From an uncultured Lachnospiraceae bacterium (GTDB taxonomy: Bacteria; Bacillota; Clostridia; Lachnospirales; Lachnospiraceae), in NCBI GenBank assembly GCA_944384155.1, contig CALWSG010000004.1, positions 24,905-88,904 on the forward strand: a stretch of 64,000 nucleotides of DNA, written 5' to 3'. Of this stretch, positions 61,833 through 64,000 are shown in pieces. Each line of letters opens with the position of its first letter. Within the stretch, counting starts at the first letter, position 1. The notes under the pieces are model-generated. The model made no database searches, was not told where the DNA came from, and saw only the letters and a list, made by a program, of their open reading frames with translations. The position numbers and the translations under genes were made by a program.

Positions 61833-63560
61833 TTATCCGTTTATCATTGACAATACCTGCTCCCCAAGCTCTGCTGATTTTTTCTGTGCGTCTTCAAGGC
61901 TTGTTCCCTTTACGCCATAATAAAACTTAACCTTTGGCTCCGTGCCTGAAGGTCTTACGCACAGCCATGCATCATCTGACAGGTCATAATAAAGCACATT
62001 TGAAGCAGGAAGCCCCGTAGGCTTTACCTCACCTGTTGCCATATCTTTTATTGTGTCTGCCTTGTAATCTCTCGCTGAAAGCACCTGATATTTTCCTACA
62101 GTCTTTGGAGTGTTCTCCCTCAGTCCGTTTAATATATCCTGTATTTTTTGTAGTCCCTCTATACCCTTCATGGTAATTGATTTTACATCATCTTTATAAT
62201 AACCGTATCTTTCATACATATCTATCATGGCATCCCAAAGGGTCTTTCCCTGTTTTTTATAATACGCAGCAGCCTCGCACAATGCCATTGTTGCCACTAT
62301 GGCATCCTTATCTCTTGCGTGTGTTCCTATAAGACAGCCGTAGCTTTCCTCAAAGCCAAACAGGTATGTGCCCTTTCCATTATTCTCAAAGCCCAGTATC
62401 TGCTGACCAATATATTTAAAGCCTGTCAGCACCTCTATAAGCTTAATGTTATAATATTTTGCTATGGCATCTGCCATGTTTGTTGTAACAATAGTCTTAA
62501 TTAAAGCGCCGTCATCAGGAATTCCTGTTTTTTCTTTAATCTGGCTGATTTCATATTCTGCCAAAAGACAGCCTGACATATTTCCCGTAAGAGTTATATA
62601 TTCTCCTGACTTGGTATCTTTTACATATACGCCAAGCCTGTCCGCATCAGGGTCGGTTGCAAGCACAAGGTCTGCATCCTTTTCCTTTGCCAGCTTAAGC
62701 GCAAGCTCAAACGCCTCTGCTGACTCCGGATTCGGATAGCTTACAGTAGGAAATTCTCCGTCAGGAAGCTCCTGCTCAGGCACAACATATACATTTTCAA
62801 AGCCAAGCTCCTTAAGTATTCTTCTTGCAGGAATATTGCCGGTACCATGAAGAGGTGTATATACTATTTTTATGTCCTTCTGCATTTCCTTTATTACATC
62901 AGGATTCTTTACCTGCTTTTTAAGCTCTCCTATATACTTATCATCGATCTGTGCACCTATAACCTGATACAAGCCTGCTTTTACAGCTTCATCCTTGTCC
63001 ATTGTCTTAACGCTTGCAAAGTCTGTAACAGCCTTAACCTCCGCCATTATACCACTGTCATGAGGCGGTGTAATCTGTGCTCCGTCCTCCCAGTATACCT
63101 TGTATCCGTTGTATTCAGGAGGATTATGGCTTGCCGTTATATTAATTCCGGCTATGCATTTCAATTCTCTCACTGCAAAGGATAATTCCGGCGTAGGTCT
63201 TAATGATTCAAATACATATGCCTTAATTCCGTTTGCTCCAAGGCATAATGCCGCCTCGTCTGCAAATTCCGGTGACATTCTTCTTGAATCGTAGGCTATT
63301 GCTACACCCTGTGCCTGTTTTCCCTGCTTTATAATGTAATTTGCAAGTCCCTGTGTTGCCTTTCTTACAGTGTAAATATTCATTCTGTTCACACCTGCTC
63401 CGATTACTCCCCTAAGACCTGCCGTACCGAACTCAAGCTCTGTGTAAAATCTGTCCTCTATTTCTTTTTCGTTTCCGCCTATTGCCCTAAGCTCTTCCTT
63501 TGTCTTATTGTCAAAATACGGATTTTCAAGCCACTCCTTATACAATTCCATGTAACTCAT
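61833..63560 (-). CDS. pgcA: Alpha-phosphoglucomutase
   Basis: The 575-residue enzyme has the catalytic serine loop GINITASHNPPEYNGYKVYW, the metal loop LVLATDPDADRLGVYV, the sugar loop FGFEESYGCLIG and the phosphate loop CVRPSGTEPKVKFYYG. It interconverts glucose-1-phosphate and glucose-6-phosphate and so serves glycogen breakdown (with glgP) and sugar-nucleotide supply. AGGAGGTAG precedes the ATG. The length is that of the PgcA type in Firmicutes. Confidence 0.96.
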   Translation of the reverse strand: MSYMELYKEWLENPYFDNKTKEELRAIGGNEKEIEDRFYTELEFGTAGLRGVIGAGVNRMNIYTVRKATQGLANYIIKQGKQAQGVAIAYDSRRMSPEFADEAALCLGANGIKAYVFESLRPTPELSFAVRELKCIAGINITASHNPPEYNGYKVYWEDGAQITPPHDSGIMAEVKAVTDFASVKTMDKDEAVKAGLYQVIGAQIDDKYIGELKKQVKNPDVIKEMQKDIKIVYTPLHGTGNIPARRILKELGFENVYVVPEQELPDGEFPTVSYPNPESAEAFELALKLAKEKDADLVLATDPDADRLGVYVKDTKSGEYITLTGNMSGCLLAEYEISQIKEKTGIPDDGALIKTIVTTNMADAIAKYYNIKLIEVLTGFKYIGQQILGFENNGKGTYLFGFEESYGCLIGTHARDKDAIVATMALCEAAAYYKKQGKTLWDAMIDMYERYGYYKDDVKSITMKGIEGLQKIQDILNGLRENTPKTVGKYQVLSARDYKADTIKDMATGEVKPTGLPASNVLYYDLSDDAWLCVRPSGTEPKVKFYYGVKGTSLEDAQKKSAELGEQVLSMING

Positions 63561-63644
63561 ATTTCTACCTCCTAAATTAATTTATTTACAACCAATCAGC
63601 CCTATTAAGTATAGGCATCTGTCTGGTTTATTTATTAAAGCTGA

Positions 63645-64000
63645 TTACTGCTGACTTTCCTCAAGCTCCGGAAAGCTTAAGCTTACATTGTTTTCATCAT
63701 CTGAAAATTCCACATTATATACAACGGATTCATAACCTGTCTTTCTTAATATTAAGGTATGGCTTCCTGACTCCTTTGTTATGGTAAGAGGCACTGTTCC
63801 CTTAAAGATTCCGTCTAAGTATACACTTGCCCCCTCCGGCTTATTTATTGTAACCTGATTATTTGCTTCCTCCGAGTTTTCTTCATTCTCTTTAGTTTCG
63901 CTCTCTGTATCCGTATCACTATCACTGTCACTGTCAGATGTGCTTTCAGTCTCACCCGATGCAGATATATCTACCGTTTTGTTCATATAAATAGAGCTTA
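63645..64000 (-). CDS. PEGA domain protein, partial
   Basis: The frame is open to the right edge of the window (… SSIYMNKTVDISASG), so the N-terminus is missing. The Met at 63986 has no ribosome site and is probably internal. The visible part has a Ser/Asp/Glu repeat (about 15 residues of alternating S-D-S-D) and a PEGA domain: TINKPEGASVYLDGIFKGTVPLTITKESGSHTLILRKTGYESVVYNVEF. PEGA domains are small surface-exposed beta modules. The SD-rich stretch fits an extracellular linker. Confidence 0.75.
   Translation of the reverse strand, partial: SSIYMNKTVDISASGETESTSDSDSDSDTDTESETKENEENSEEANNQVTINKPEGASVYLDGIFKGTVPLTITKESGSHTLILRKTGYESVVYNVEFSDDENNVSLSFPELEESQQ

Noticed and set aside
1..64000. 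tRNA, rRNA, prophage or transposase genes
   Set aside because: No tRNA- or rRNA-like sequence and no transposase, integrase or phage gene was seen; the only mobile-element trace is the intron stub.

Overview
The window looks like chromosomal DNA of a motile, spore-forming, low-GC member of the Clostridia, most likely Lachnospiraceae of the Lachnospira/Roseburia/Butyrivibrio type. The grounds are AT-rich intergenic DNA, strong GGAGG ribosome sites, a Bacillus-like flagellar gene order, sporulation genes, and pectin side-chain enzymes. The genus is an inference from gene content.

Layout. 1-16.9 kb (minus strand) is a flagellar block. Read in the direction of transcription it is mbl-flgF-flgG-flgJ-recD2-comF-yvyF, a terminator, then a sigma-28 promoter and flgM-flgN-flgK-flgK-flgL-fliW-csrA, then a second sigma-28 promoter and flaG-fliD-fliS-fliT-like. 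17.4-33 kb holds spoIIID, a surface GH127 beta-L-arabinofuranosidase, a GH35 beta-galactosidase, an amino-acid ABC importer whose binding domain is circularly permuted, a trigger-factor-like lipoprotein, an HD-GYP protein, GH105, pyruvate kinase, and spoIID-spoIIQ. 33-42 kb holds a PerR/reverse-rubrerythrin/BFD stress cluster, a surface PIG-L deacetylase, glycogen phosphorylase, and ileS behind a T-box. 42.3-43.5 kb is a small foreign-looking patch: a Fic gene next to the 5' end of a broken group II intron. 43.5-52.3 kb holds a PocR-MCP sensor, an ApbE/NusG-II/Gx cluster, pncB, membrane proteins, plsC and murI. 52.4-59 kb is a second sporulation block: spoIIR, a two-gene gerA locus with a GerAB-GerAC fusion, two small lipoproteins and a SPOCS-LysM protein. 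59-64 kb holds a sigma-28-controlled orphan gene, a GntR regulator, ispE, a PH-domain protein, phosphoglucomutase and a partial PEGA protein.

Regulatory sites can be read directly. Three sigma-28 promoters share TAAA-N15-[G/T]nCGAnAn. spoIIQ and spoIIR share a forespore (sigma-F) pattern GYATA-N14-GGnnAnACT, while spoIID and spoIIID carry mother-cell (sigma-E) -10 boxes. The leaders of flaG and of the orphan at 59.1-59.7 kb each carry two hairpins that show GGA in the loop, the nearer one 5-6 nt before the Shine-Dalgarno sequence. That is the expected layout of CsrA sites, and csrA and fliW lie in this same window.

The strongest oddities are the permuted substrate-binding domain, the loss of the key catalytic residues in both SpoIID (Glu to Gln) and SpoIIQ (all four zinc ligands) although their cell-specific promoters are kept, the GerAB-GerAC fusion, the predicted CsrA targets with a new sigma-28 gene, and the truncated intron beside a terminator.
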